Counted from the stretch's first letter, positions 37,152 through 48,666 are shown. The stretch: DNA of 64,000 nucleotides from Rhizobiaceae bacterium (GCA_019635755.1 JAHBYW010000001.1:372001-436000); one strand, 5' to 3'. Program-made: numbers and translations. Notes: generated from the letters alone by a model not told the origin.

Positions 37152-38153
37152 TCAGCCCGAATGGCGGGCGAGGAACGCGCCGAGACGCTCGAAGGCCTCG
37201 CGCCCGGCCTGAGAATCGAGGTCGAACTGGTATTCGTGCTGCAGGGGCGGCTGATAGTCGTCGGCGAAAAGAAGGGTGTCGACGGCGACGCCCTTGGCCT
37301 GGAAGGCGTCGATCAGGGCGCGCGATTGGGGCGCGAGCGGGTCGGCATTGCCGACCGACACGAAGGCGGGCGGAAACGCCTGCGTCACATGGTTGCTCAC
37401 GGAGAACTCGGCGAGGCGCGGGTCGCCCGCCATGTCCTGCGTGCCGAAATAGGACCACATGACGGTGCGCAGGAAACCGCCGAACTCGCCGCCGGTGTCC
37501 ATGCCTGCGACGTCGTAGACGCCGCAGAACAGGGCGACCGCCCTGATCTGCGCCGGCTCCACCGTCGGCACGATGCCGACGGCGTCGGCGTAGGCCGGGT
37601 CGGCGATGACGGCGGCCAGCTGCGCCGCGATCTGAGCGCCGGCAGAGTCGCCGACGAGGACGAGCCTCGTCGTGTCGATGTGGAACTCGGCCGCGCTGAG
37701 CTCCAGGTAGCCGAGGGCGATGTTCGCGGCCATGACCGGCATCGGATAGGTCTCACCCGGCGCCAGCGGATAGCCGACGGCGACGGTGGTGTATCCCTGG
37801 CCGGCGAGGATGCGGAGATAGTTGGTCAGGTCCGACCTGTCGCCGGCGATGAAGGCGCCGCCATGGATCCAGACGACCGTCGGCAGGCGCGCGCGTTCGG
37901 CGTCAGCCGAGGCCGGGTAGAAGACATCGAGCCGGAAGGCACTGCCGTCGTCACTGTACTGCACGTCGCGGTATTCCGCGACGCCCGACGGCACATGTTT
38001 CTCGAGCGCAGCGTTACGGTTCTGCGCATCGCGCGCGAAGGCGTAGCGGATCAGCCAGACCTTGGGCCAGGGCGTGTAGACATAGGCGGCATAGCCGCCC
38101 GCAGCCAGCACGGCCACGATGACCGCACCGTAGCCGATCCACCGCCTGCTCAT
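37152..38153 (-). CDS. Membrane-anchored alpha/beta-hydrolase (HSL-type esterase)
   Basis: A 333-residue protein. An N-terminal hydrophobic segment (residues 6-28, ending VYTPWPKVW) is likely a signal anchor. VVWIHGGAFIAGDRSDL carries the HGG oxyanion motif, and LVLVGDSAGAQIAAQLA holds the nucleophile serine in GDSAG. FVSVGNADPLAPQS supplies the acidic residue and HEYQFDLDSQAGREA the histidine region. This is the layout of the hormone-sensitive lipase-like esterases acting on short acyl esters. Its location on the periplasmic face is predicted from the anchor. The substrate is unknown. Confidence 0.85.
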   Translation of the reverse strand: MSRRWIGYGAVIVAVLAAGGYAAYVYTPWPKVWLIRYAFARDAQNRNAALEKHVPSGVAEYRDVQYSDDGSAFRLDVFYPASADAERARLPTVVWIHGGAFIAGDRSDLTNYLRILAGQGYTTVAVGYPLAPGETYPMPVMAANIALGYLELSAAEFHIDTTRLVLVGDSAGAQIAAQLAAVIADPAYADAVGIVPTVEPAQIRAVALFCGVYDVAGMDTGGEFGGFLRTVMWSYFGTQDMAGDPRLAEFSVSNHVTQAFPPAFVSVGNADPLAPQSRALIDAFQAKGVAVDTLLFADDYQPPLQHEYQFDLDSQAGREAFERLGAFLARHSG

Positions 38154-38286
38154 GGACCGACCCTAGCCTCGGGACACGCCCCGCGCAATCGGCGCGGACA
38201 GCGTCCGCGGGCGCCCGGCGGTCCAGATCAGGTCGATAGACCATGAGCTGTCACGAAAGCCGCAGCGCACCTTTCGGGATCACGGT

Positions 38287-39390
38287 CTAGATCCGCCAGA
38301 CCTCGACGGTCGAGTAGACCTCATCGGCGATGCCGCTCGACAGCCCGAAGCCGCTGGTCGAGAGCGTCTGCTGAGAGCGGTGTTCCAGCCTCACGACCGT
38401 CGCCCCGGCGAGCGTTGCCGTGGCGAATCCCAGCGAGCGGGTCTGGGTCGCGTCCGTCGCGGCAGAGGTCTCGCTGCTGCCGACGCCAAGGTCGGCGCCG
38501 TTGGTGACGTCGCGGAGGAAGGAGCGGTGGCCGCCAACGCGATAGGCCGGACAGGACCAGCGGAACGCATAGGAGCCGGCCGCGATCGTGAGCTGGTTGG
38601 ACGACAGCGACACGACATTGGCGACGACCTGCGTTAGCGTGTTCAGGTCGCGCGTGCGGCGCGCGCCACTGGTGAAGGTGCCGCCATCGGTACCGCTGGT
38701 CTTCACATCGCGGGCATGGGCGATCAGCTTCGCGCCGACGTCGAAGACCGTGCCTGGAAAGGTGACCGCCGCCGTATTGCGATCAACCGTGAGCGCGGTC
38801 CGCCAGACATTGTCCGATCCGTGGACCTTGAAGCCAAGATCGTCATTGCCCAAGAGGCCGATCTCGCCGCGGCCGGCCATGCCGGTCTGGAACAGCAGCG
38901 ACGCAGTGTCGCCGGCCGCCGCCTTGTTGATCTTCGCCTGGTGGCCCGCGCCTTCGTGGCTAAAGAGCGTGGCCGGCGACGACACGGCGAGGCGATTGGT
39001 CGCGTCGGCCGTGGCGTTGATCCCGAGCAGCGTCGCATGCGCGCCGACCGGCACGTCCTGCCAGTCGGAGCCGTCGAAATGGATCAGCGCGCTCTCCGCG
39101 GTCACCCAGGCCGTGTAGCCCTCGCGCGGCAGGTGAAACCGCCAGCCCCCATCCATGAAGGCCGCGACCGCGTCCTCCCTGCCCGTCCACGCACCGGTGG
39201 CGGGCGCCGCCACCACATAGCGGTCGCCTTCGGCCGGCGAGCCGGGCGGCGCGGTCAGGAGCCGGCTCTTCACCGACAGCTGCGCCAGCGCGTCGAGGAC
39301 GCCGAGGGCTTCGTTGACGGTGACGTGTTTCTGCGCCTGCGAGGGGAGAAGATAGGGCATCCCGAGGACGGGAGAGGTGTACGACCAGAC
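38287..39390 (-). CDS. DUF2793 phage-tail-like protein
   Basis: A 367-residue protein. The N-terminus, LPSQAQKHVTVNEALGVLDAL, is the conserved DUF2793 start, followed by LLTAPPGSPAEGDRYVVA and WTGREDAVAAFMDGGWRFHLPREGYTAWV, as found in proteins linked to phage tails and gene transfer agents of alphaproteobacteria. The C-terminal half (about 170-367) is beta-rich and Ser/Thr-rich with a SQQTLSTSGFGLSSG stretch, resembling tail-fibre ends. No other phage gene is near, so it is an isolated fibre-like gene. ATG 39390 follows GGAG at a spacing of 12 nt; TTG 39411 is the upstream limit. Confidence 0.75.
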   Translation of the reverse strand, partial: VWSYTSPVLGMPYLLPSQAQKHVTVNEALGVLDALAQLSVKSRLLTAPPGSPAEGDRYVVAAPATGAWTGREDAVAAFMDGGWRFHLPREGYTAWVTAESALIHFDGSDWQDVPVGAHATLLGINATADATNRLAVSSPATLFSHEGAGHQAKINKAAAGDTASLLFQTGMAGRGEIGLLGNDDLGFKVHGSDNVWRTALTVDRNTAAVTFPGTVFDVGAKLIAHARDVKTSGTDGGTFTSGARRTRDLNTLTQVVANVVSLSSNQLTIAAGSYAFRWSCPAYRVGGHRSFLRDVTNGADLGVGSSETSAATDATQTRSLGFATATLAGATVVRLEHRSQQTLSTSGFGLSSGIADEVYSTVEVWRI

Positions 39391-39679
39391 CATGCGGACG
39401 CATTGCTCCAAACTGTGCGGAGAAGGCCTGTCCCGCTCCGGCTAACCGGAAGCGATGATCGGGGCTGGCGCGCACAGGTGGACGAGAATCCGGCCGGCCG
39501 GACCGAAACGGCGCACAGGCGAGAGCGCGGACATCTGCGCCTCGATCGTGCTAAGCCGTTGATCTGGCGTCGCTATCCGCAGGCTACGGGCAGTGCAGCC
39601 GGCGCGAGGCCGGACGAAAAAATCGCTCGGAAGGCAAGAAACCTGTCCACCCCCGCAAAAACGCGAGAACAGTGGAGCT

Positions 39680-40819
39680 CTACGCGGCGGTCACGACCTC
39701 ACGTACCGAGTCGATGATGAAGTCCTGCGTCTCCTCGTCGAGATACGGGTGCATGGGCAGGCTGAAGACTTCCTGCGCCACCCGCTCGCTGACCGGCAGG
39801 CCGCCCTCGGCGGACGGATAGTGCCTGTACGCCGTCTGCTGATGCAGCGGCTTCGGATAATAGACCGCGGTGGGGACTCCCCTGGCGTTCAGCGCGGCGA
39901 TGACTTTCGCCCTGTCGCGGCCGGGCGCGCGCACGGTGTACTGCGCCCACACCGAGACGCAGCCTTCCATGACGGCCGGCGTCGTGACGACGTTCGACAA
40001 CGCATTGGAGTAGCGCTGGGCAATCCGGTTCCGGGCATCGATTTCATCGGGGAAGATCGCCAGCTTCTCGATCAGGATCGCGGCCTGCATCGTGTCGAGC
40101 CGGCCGTTCATGCCGATGCGGATGTTGTCGTACTTGTCCTCGCCCTTGCCGTGCACGACCATCGAGCGCAGCACCTCGTTCACCTCGTCGCTGTCGGTGA
40201 AGATGGCACCGCCGTCGCCATAGCAGCCGAGCGGCTTGGCCGGGAAGAAACTGGTCGAGGTGAACTCGCCGATCGTGCCGACCTTGCGGCCCTTGTAGGT
40301 GGCGCCGAAGCCCTGCGCGGCGTCGCAGAGGAGCCAGAGGCCCTCGGCCTCGGCGACCGGCTCGACCGCATCGTAGTCGGCCGCCTGGCCGAACAGGTCC
40401 ACCGTGATGACGCCGACCGGATTGTGGCCGGCGGCGCGCGCCGACGCGATCGCGGCGCGAAGGCTGTCGACGTTCATGTTGTAGGTGTCGTCGTGGATGT
40501 CGACGAAGTAGGGCGTGGCGCCCAGCCACGCGACGACCTCTGCGGTGGAAGCAAAGGTGAAGCTGGGGCAGAAGATCGCGTCACCCGCCTTGACGCCCTT
40601 GGCCATCAGGCAGAGCGCGATCGCGTCTGTCCCGTTGGAGCAGGCGATGGAGTGCTTCGCGCCGCAGAACGCGCTCAGATCGGCCTCGAACCGCGCGATC
40701 TCCGGACCCATGATGTACTGCCCGTGATCCAGCACCCGCTTCACAGCGGCGTCGATCTTCGGCCGGATGCGCTGCTGCTGGGCGGCGAGGTCGATGAAGG
40801 CGATCTTCGGTCTGCTCAT
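39680..40819 (-). CDS. wbpE: Sugar-nucleotide 3-aminotransferase (WbpE-like, DegT/DnrJ/EryC1 family)
   Basis: A 379-residue PLP enzyme. Signature regions are DHGQYIMGPEIARFEADLSA, ACSNGTDAIALCLMA, GDAIFCPSFTFASTAEVV, CDAAQGFGATYKGRKVG and STSFFPAKPLGCYGDGGAI, the last with the PLP lysine. The HGQYIMGPE and CSNGTDAL-like elements match WbpE/WlbC, which transaminate UDP-3-keto-GlcNAcA. This is the step missing between wbpB and wbpD at 30-31 kb, so it probably completes the pathway although encoded apart. A LegC role (4-amino transfer in the nonulosonate route) is a less likely alternative. Confidence 0.85.
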   Translation of the reverse strand: MSRPKIAFIDLAAQQQRIRPKIDAAVKRVLDHGQYIMGPEIARFEADLSAFCGAKHSIACSNGTDAIALCLMAKGVKAGDAIFCPSFTFASTAEVVAWLGATPYFVDIHDDTYNMNVDSLRAAIASARAAGHNPVGVITVDLFGQAADYDAVEPVAEAEGLWLLCDAAQGFGATYKGRKVGTIGEFTSTSFFPAKPLGCYGDGGAIFTDSDEVNEVLRSMVVHGKGEDKYDNIRIGMNGRLDTMQAAILIEKLAIFPDEIDARNRIAQRYSNALSNVVTTPAVMEGCVSVWAQYTVRAPGRDRAKVIAALNARGVPTAVYYPKPLHQQTAYRHYPSAEGGLPVSERVAQEVFSLPMHPYLDEETQDFIIDSVREVVTAA

Positions 40820-40965
40820 GCCTGAAAGTAAGCCCCACACTGCGCCCGCAGCGGCGCGGGCGCGCCGCCTTCCAAAACGAGTTGTCCCCGAGCGGCGGCA
40901 CTCCTAGCGATGTTTGACCGGCCGATCAAATCAAAGGAATAATTCAGCGCCGCCGCGCCGCGTGA

Positions 40966-43629
<2,664 letters not shown>

Positions 43630-43822
43630 TGCGGTACTCCCCTCCGCAGCGAGGGCGGCTTCGGCCGCCATGAGCGCGCGCATATGATGCTGCAGTGCGA
43701 AAGGCAACCGGCTTTGACGTGCCGGTCGCATATGAATCGATTAGGCCTTCGGCCATTCATGCCGCTTGATCGGCGCGGCCGACCGCGATAGAACATACCA
43801 AGAACAATCTGTGAGGCGTGCG

Positions 43823-44164
43823 ATGCGGAAGACCGGCAAGCTGGACTATCTGGAACTTCCCGTGGCGCCAGGTTCCTTCGACCGGCTGAAAGCATTCTAT
43901 GCCGAGGCGTTCGCCTGGTCGTTCACCGACTACGGGCCAACCTATGCGGCCTTCGAGGAAGGGCTGGATGGCGGCTTCGCAGTGGAGCCGTCGACGCAGA
44001 AGCCGCTGCCGATCCTCTATTCGGACGATCTCGAGGCGACGCTCAAGATCGTCGAGGACGCCGGCGGCGAGATCCTGCAGCCGATCTACGCGTTTCCCGG
44101 CGGTCGGCGGTTCCACTTCGCCGACCCGGCTGGCAATGAACTGGCGGTGTGGAGCGAGAGGTAG
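43823..44164 (+). CDS. VOC-family (glyoxalase/bleomycin-resistance-like) protein
   Basis: A 113-residue protein with the betaalphabetabetabeta pattern of a VOC domain: KLDYLELPVAPGSFDRLKAF at the N-terminus, then LPILYSDDLEATLKIVEDAG and FPGGRRFHFADPAGNELAVW at the C-terminus, where the final glutamate and the ADPAGNELA segment are typical. Members bind metals and act as lyases, isomerases or drug binders; the specific reaction is not predictable. GTGAGG precedes ATG 43823. It is divergent from ppdK and followed by an intergenic repeat and tRNA-Gln. Confidence 0.82.
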   Translation: MRKTGKLDYLELPVAPGSFDRLKAFYAEAFAWSFTDYGPTYAAFEEGLDGGFAVEPSTQKPLPILYSDDLEATLKIVEDAGGEILQPIYAFPGGRRFHFADPAGNELAVWSER

Positions 44165-44214
44165 GGCGGTTTCCGACACGAGTGCGGGCCGGCCTGCGCA
44201 TCGCAGAAGAAATG

Positions 44215-44277
44215 CCCCCTCTCCGTCTCGGGCTACGCCCTCGCCACCTCTCCCCCGCCTCCGGCAGGGGCGAGGAA
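44215..44277 (+). repeat. Intergenic mosaic repeat, copy A
   Basis: A GC-rich element running from CCCCCTCTCCGTCTCGGGC to GGGGCGAGGAA. The same element occurs at 49514-49574 and, inverted, at 49610-49670, with small differences. It lies between the VOC gene and tRNA-Gln, in non-coding DNA. Elements of this appearance are dispersed between genes in many Rhizobiales genomes. Confidence 0.8.
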
Positions 44278-44360
44278 AGGCCGACCGCGCTGCCGTTGCC
44301 CTCGCCGTGACCTGTCTCTATAAGTCGCCACGCTTGCCGGCCCTGATTTGGCCGGACTGC

Positions 44361-44435
44361 TGGGGCGTCGCCAAGCGGTAAGGCATCGGTTTTTGGTACC
44401 GACATTCCCAGGTTCGAATCCTGGCGCCCCAGCCA
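44361..44435 (+). tRNA. tRNA-Gln (anticodon UUG)
   Basis: A 75-nt gene including an encoded CCA end. The acceptor stem TGGGGCG (44361-44367) pairs with CGCCCCA (44425-44431), followed by discriminator G and CCA. The D arm contains AAGCGGTAAGG. The anticodon stem TCGGT/ACCGA encloses the loop TTTTGGT, giving anticodon TTG (UUG in RNA), read as glutamine CAA. The T arm reads CCAGGTTCGAATCCTGG. All stems pair fully. Confidence 0.97.
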
Positions 44436-44483
44436 ACGCTTCCCTGACTCCGTCTGTCGCCACTTGACCTGGCGAGTTGATCT

Positions 44484-45083
44484 TCAGGCCCGCGGTCGGC
44501 CGACGATGGCGTTGCGCAGCAGCCCCAGGACCAGCAGGGATGCCCCGGCGCCCGCCGCCAGCCAGTAGCCCATCTTCAGCGCTGCCGTCAGTCTGGTGTT
44601 CCCGCCTGTCATCGGATTGAAGACCGTGGAAACGCCAACGAAATCGATGCCGGCATTCCCGGACCTGATGGTCGCGATCACGAAGGCCGTCACGACTGCG
44701 ACAACGTAGGAGAACCCGACAAAGGCCACCAGGAGTTGCTGCAGGGAGATCCGGAAGCGGCCAATGCTGACCGGCCTTGCGACGAAGAGGCTAATTGCCA
44801 GCGCCAGCATGCAAAGTCCCAAGTATGCCCACATCAGAGGCTCAAAAAAAGCGGGCATTTCGTAGAGGGCCTTGTTGGCGTAGGTCCTCACCTCGTTGAC
44901 CATCTCGACGCCCCATGGGTGCAGGACGATGTGGTCGCTGCCGACGAGGTCGCTGATCTTTGCGCTCCACCACGGGCTGAACCAGGACCACAGCATCAGG
45001 CCGGCTCCTATGACGACCAAAGCTCGAAAAAGCCAAATCCTGGCACCACGACCGCTCGTGCCCGTCGCCTCTGCCGATGTCAT
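44484..45083 (-). CDS. Four-helix membrane protein of unknown function
   Basis: A 199-residue protein, family not recognised. Hydrophobic segments lie at about 18-38 (LFRALVVIGAGLMLWSW), 83-102 (MWAYLGLCMLALAISLF), 114-140 (LLVAFVGFSYVVAVVTAFVI) and 170-192 (YWLAAGAGASLLVLGLL). A loop of about 45 residues with WFSPWW and HPWGVEM lies between the first two and is probably periplasmic. GGAGAATCCC precedes ATG 45083. The gene follows the beta-domain protein (45177) and Tat flavoprotein genes on the same strand with a gap of 93 nt, so it may belong to that unit. Confidence 0.6.
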   Translation of the reverse strand: MTSAEATGTSGRGARIWLFRALVVIGAGLMLWSWFSPWWSAKISDLVGSDHIVLHPWGVEMVNEVRTYANKALYEMPAFFEPLMWAYLGLCMLALAISLFVARPVSIGRFRISLQQLLVAFVGFSYVVAVVTAFVIATIRSGNAGIDFVGVSTVFNPMTGGNTRLTAALKMGYWLAAGAGASLLVLGLLRNAIVGRPRA

Positions 45084-45176
45084 GGGATTCTCCACTCTAT
45101 GGATGAGTCTGGTTTCTAAAGACGGAGTCGCCGCTTACCCGACTGACCGGCGATCGCCGGTGCGTCGTCGCGCGGG

Positions 45177-46124
45177 TCACACATAGAATGAGGCTGGATC
45201 GTGAGCGGGCTCGAGTGTCAACTGCGCCCTGAAGGTCGCGTTGTGCCCCACGTCAACGTTCTCGGCGCTGCCGACGTATCTGCTCGCCGAAACGAGAAGC
45301 TTGTAGGTGCCCTTGACCAGACGGATTGTCGCCACGCCATCCTGGCCCGTCACTGCCCGGTACGGGTGCATGACAACGCGGGCACCCGCTATCGGAACCT
45401 GCGTTTCGGCATCGAACGCCTCTATCCTGACAGTGCAATCCGCAGCGTTCACGGCTTTGACGGTGAAGGTGTGTACGCATCCGGCGTGGGGCATTCCCAT
45501 GCCGGTCGCAGCAGCCCTGACTTCCCAGCGGTGGTCCCCTGCAATCAGCGGAGCCGTGGCCTCCATGTCGGCAAAATACAAAGCCTCCGTACCAGGCCAG
45601 ACGCTTTCCCGCAGACGGCCAATGCCCACCGGAACACCGTCGGCATCAAAGATGCCGAGTTCCCTGCCCGCCTGGGTGCATCCGACCGGGCACTTGATGC
45701 CGGCGCGGAACGCAAAGCGTTCGCCGACCGCGATCGCAGACGGCAGGTCCCAAAGATTGAGAAACGACGCGTGCGCCTTTACGACGATTGTGAAATCTGT
45801 CGAGCTTACGATCCGTGAGGCGCCATCCTTGTCGCTCACGCTCAAAAGGATAGCACGCCACACATGCGCGCCTTCCGTTGGAGGAGCCGACACGCGGATT
45901 TCATCAGCGGCGTAAACGTTCTCACCGACCGGCTTCAGTGACACCGACTCGAGTTCGGCATGATCGTGATCACGAATGGATATGCTCAGCTTGCCGAGGT
46001 CGCATCCGGCGGGGAGTCTGACGCTGCACGCGATGCTGAGCGCGGTTCCGGCAGCAACGTCCGCAGATGTCGAAACTTCCACAGAGACGGCGCTGTCGGC
46101 TGTTCTGTCGCTTGTCCCAATCAT
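45177..46124 (-). CDS. Hypothetical beta-rich protein with C-terminal carboxypeptidase-regulatory-like domain
   Basis: About 315 residues, no known enzyme signature. Several beta-sandwich-like segments occur (SIACSVRLPAGCDLGKLSIS; RFAFRAGIKCPVGCTQAGRE), each containing a cysteine next to a short turn. The C-terminal roughly 75 residues (CTVRIEAFDAETQVPIAGAR to the end) match the Ig-like carboxypeptidase-regulatory/PEGA type, with GQDGVATIRLVKGTYKLLVS. No signal peptide is clear. It lies 86 nt downstream of the flavoprotein stop and may be its partner. ATG 46124 is used; TTG 46154 is the upstream limit without a ribosome-binding site. Confidence 0.6.
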   Translation of the reverse strand: MIGTSDRTADSAVSVEVSTSADVAAGTALSIACSVRLPAGCDLGKLSISIRDHDHAELESVSLKPVGENVYAADEIRVSAPPTEGAHVWRAILLSVSDKDGASRIVSSTDFTIVVKAHASFLNLWDLPSAIAVGERFAFRAGIKCPVGCTQAGRELGIFDADGVPVGIGRLRESVWPGTEALYFADMEATAPLIAGDHRWEVRAAATGMGMPHAGCVHTFTVKAVNAADCTVRIEAFDAETQVPIAGARVVMHPYRAVTGQDGVATIRLVKGTYKLLVSASRYVGSAENVDVGHNATFRAQLTLEPAHDPASFYV

Positions 46125-46209
46125 GCGCGATGCTCGTATTCTAGTATTCGCCAAGTAGCAAAAGCTTCCGGCAGGAGAACATGCCGGAAGCTTGGAGCAT
46201 TTCGATGGA

Positions 46210-48291
46210 TCAGGCTTCCAGGGCCAGATTCGTGCCGGCGATGAAACCTGTCACGTGGGCTCGTGCCAAACCATGCTGGTTGCCGCTGCCCGACGCTTCG
46301 CCGCCGCAGTAGAGACCCGGAATGACCTGGCCATCGAAGTCGACGACCTGCGATTTGCCGTTGGTCCGCAGTCCGCCATAGGAGTCGTGCCACGTGACCA
46401 TCATCGACGCCGCGTAGAACGGCGCCTTGTCGATGGCATGCATCGGGGCGTCGGCGCCGCGGTCGAACTCCGCGTCCGCACCGGCGGACACCGCAGCGTT
46501 CCACTTCGCCACTGTGTCAACTAGGTGCTTCACCGGCACGCGCTGGTACGGGTGGCCCATCATCTTCTCAGCCAGTTCCTCGATCGTATCGGCGACGAAG
46601 AAATGCCCGTTGTCCGGCGACGTGAACGGCTCGTTGATGTTCCAGCCGTCTCGCTCGATCGCAGCGCTGTCGAAGATCGCCCAAATCGGTCCGGAGAAGA
46701 AGTCCGGCCCGGTCGATCCTTCGTTCATAGCCAGAGCCGCATCGACCCCGGCGTAGCGGCTGTAGACCGTCTTGATGAAGTTCGGATCGGAGTTTCGCCA
46801 GTCGAGCGGCACGTGTTCGATACCAACCTTCGGCGTACCGGCAGCGGGTCCGGCCGGATACCACGAGAACGGCACGTTCTTGGTCAGGTTGATTTCGTTG
46901 TAGAAACGCTTTCCGACCTGATTGACGGCGATCAGATGTTCGTACGAGTTCACGCCGAAGAGAGCGATGCCTGTGGCTTTCCGGGACGAGAAGCCGGGAT
47001 GACCGGGAAGCTCGCCACTGTAGGCGTCGCGCGTCGCCAGCCGCCGCGGAATGTGATAGGTGATCGGAATGCCGAGGTTCTGTTGCATGCCGGCCAGGGC
47101 AGCTCCGACCTTCATGCCAGCGAGAATGCCGCTGGCATCCTGGCCGCGAGGACCGAGAACGGCGAGAGTGCTGGCCGCATGGGCCGGATCCCTCATTGCC
47201 GGATAGAACATGCTGCGGAACTGCGGATTGCCGGTGTGTCCGCCGGTTCCGATCATGACGCCCTTGCGCGCGCGAACGGTGATCGTTTCGCGTGTTTCGT
47301 CGATGTTGCCGTTGCTCCAGAGGCTCTTCAGGATTTCGCCCGTGTCCGGGTCGGTTCGCGTGGAGTAGCTGGCCCGGATGCCCAGCACCCTGCCCGAGTG
47401 CGGCTCTTCCCGGATAAGTTCGTCCATATGGCGGTTGAGCATGAACTCAATGCCCTTCTCGCGCGCACTGAACTCCAGGCATCGCGCGAGAATTGCGCCA
47501 CCGCCCACCGTGTCCGGCGCCGCGACGTCGCTGGTATCGCCAAGCGGGATCGGCGCGAAATGGCTCGATGACACGTTGAGCGTACCCGCATCCTCCCGTG
47601 AGATCGTCCCCGCCTTGATGTCGGTCTTGTCGCCGAGCTTCAGGAACGGGCCTGCCTGCCTTGCACGCGAAATGCCGGAGTTCGGGTTGGATCCACGGAT
47701 GCGGGCGAACCGCACATAATTGTCCAGCTGCAGTTGCCTCGCAGCCGGAGCATTGTCGGCCATGGCCCGCTGGATTTCCCGCTCGTTGTATCGATATGGC
47801 GCCTGCGCCGCGGCATCGACCACGGACCAATCGGTCCACTCGGTGAACAGGCGGTCGACGTCGTCCGTCAGCTCTTCGGGGGTGTGAATCGGAGCGACGG
47901 TGATAAAACCTTCCTTGTCGCTCTCGCCGGCAATATCCCTCAGTTGCAGCGGGTCACCACCGCCGAGCGAAGTTTGGCCGCCGCTGTGCAACATCTTTCC
48001 GCCGACGTCGAAATTTCCTTCGACAACCAGCACCGTCGCCCCGGCGTCGCGCGCCCGAATGGCGCACATCAGTCCTGATGCACCACCACCGCAAACGACG
48101 ACGTCTACCTCATAGTCCCATTGGAGCTCCGGAGCAGTCTGCGCCGCAGCCTGGTTGGGCATCGACGCCACCACCGCCCCCAGGCCGACGCCTGCGCCGG
48201 CACCTGCCCTGAAGAAATCGCGCCGGCTCAGGTCGTTCTTTGTGTCCCTGGGCTTTGCGCTGTCGCTTCCACTGCCTTGCTTCTTGGCCAT
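46210..48291 (-). CDS. Tat-exported FAD-dependent oxidoreductase (fumarate reductase / KstD-like flavoprotein)
   Basis: A 693-residue protein. A twin-arginine signal is clear: SRRDFFRAGAGAGVGLGAVV at about 22-41, then a likely cleavage near AAAQTA. The FAD-binding dinucleotide fold follows as VDVVVCGGGASGLMCAIRAR and TVLVVEGNFDVGGKMLHSGG. The C-terminal IPGLYCGGEASGSGNQHGLA closes the FAD site, as in fumarate reductase-like and 3-ketosteroid dehydrogenase-like enzymes. It should act in the periplasm after export in folded form with FAD; the substrate is unknown. AGGGAGGA precedes ATG 48291. A 375-nt upstream region carries phased repeats that may regulate it. Confidence 0.88.
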   Translation of the reverse strand: MAKKQGSGSDSAKPRDTKNDLSRRDFFRAGAGAGVGLGAVVASMPNQAAAQTAPELQWDYEVDVVVCGGGASGLMCAIRARDAGATVLVVEGNFDVGGKMLHSGGQTSLGGGDPLQLRDIAGESDKEGFITVAPIHTPEELTDDVDRLFTEWTDWSVVDAAAQAPYRYNEREIQRAMADNAPAARQLQLDNYVRFARIRGSNPNSGISRARQAGPFLKLGDKTDIKAGTISREDAGTLNVSSSHFAPIPLGDTSDVAAPDTVGGGAILARCLEFSAREKGIEFMLNRHMDELIREEPHSGRVLGIRASYSTRTDPDTGEILKSLWSNGNIDETRETITVRARKGVMIGTGGHTGNPQFRSMFYPAMRDPAHAASTLAVLGPRGQDASGILAGMKVGAALAGMQQNLGIPITYHIPRRLATRDAYSGELPGHPGFSSRKATGIALFGVNSYEHLIAVNQVGKRFYNEINLTKNVPFSWYPAGPAAGTPKVGIEHVPLDWRNSDPNFIKTVYSRYAGVDAALAMNEGSTGPDFFSGPIWAIFDSAAIERDGWNINEPFTSPDNGHFFVADTIEELAEKMMGHPYQRVPVKHLVDTVAKWNAAVSAGADAEFDRGADAPMHAIDKAPFYAASMMVTWHDSYGGLRTNGKSQVVDFDGQVIPGLYCGGEASGSGNQHGLARAHVTGFIAGTNLALEA

Positions 48292-48444
48292 GCTAGTCCT
48301 CCCTGATGTGCCGCTTCGCTGGCGGGCGATAGCGCGAGCGCCTTTTCCATCTCACTCGCACGATCTTCGAACGCGTTCTATCGGCTAAATGCCCGAGACT
48401 CCTCCCTCGCGAGCAAGACCGCGTATGCAGACTACAGACTTATC

Positions 48445-48521
48445 ATCGGTTCGTTTTACCACAATCGATTTTTCAGAATTATAATCGGTTTTATAGATCG
48501 ACATACAACCATGAATCGGTT
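48445..48521. promoter_or_regulatory. Four phased direct repeats (ATCGRTT), probable operator region
   Basis: Direct repeats ATCGGTT (48445-48451), ATCGATT (48464-48470), ATCGGTT (48484-48490) and ATCGGTT (48515-48521) lie at start-to-start spacings of 19, 20 and 31 bp, close to whole helical turns. They are in an unusually A/T-rich part of the 48292-48666 gap, 154-230 nt upstream of the flavoprotein gene (minus strand). The rest of the gap shows no convincing gene. A regulator binding one helical face is inferred. Confidence 0.5.
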
Positions 48522-48666
48522 GCCAAAGACCACATTCAATCACCGAGGTTTGTAGCCGGTCGCGTGACAGCAAAAGGCAAACCGTACGGGCCGCCCTACG
48601 GACTGCACAACAAAGTCTCTGGAGATCTGCCTATATGGTAGCGCGTTCCGTCTGGCGCAGTGGCCA

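Noticed and set aside
38193-38209. Hairpin CGCGGAC-AGC-GTCCGCG upstream of the esterase gene
   Set aside because: It has a stable stem but no T-tract and does not lie after a gene end on either strand in terminator position. Such stems arise by chance in DNA this GC-rich.
39489-39502. A 14-bp perfect palindrome in the 289-nt gap between the aminotransferase and DUF2793 genes
   Set aside because: It is composed only of CCGG-type repeats flanked by T and A, expected by chance at this GC content. There is no second site and no nearby regulator. I see nothing else in the gap.
48385-48573. A 62-codon minus-strand frame in the gap upstream of the flavoprotein gene
   Set aside because: It has no ribosome-binding site or recognisable motif, and it overlaps the phased repeats. 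It looks like a chance frame in A/T-rich regulatory DNA.
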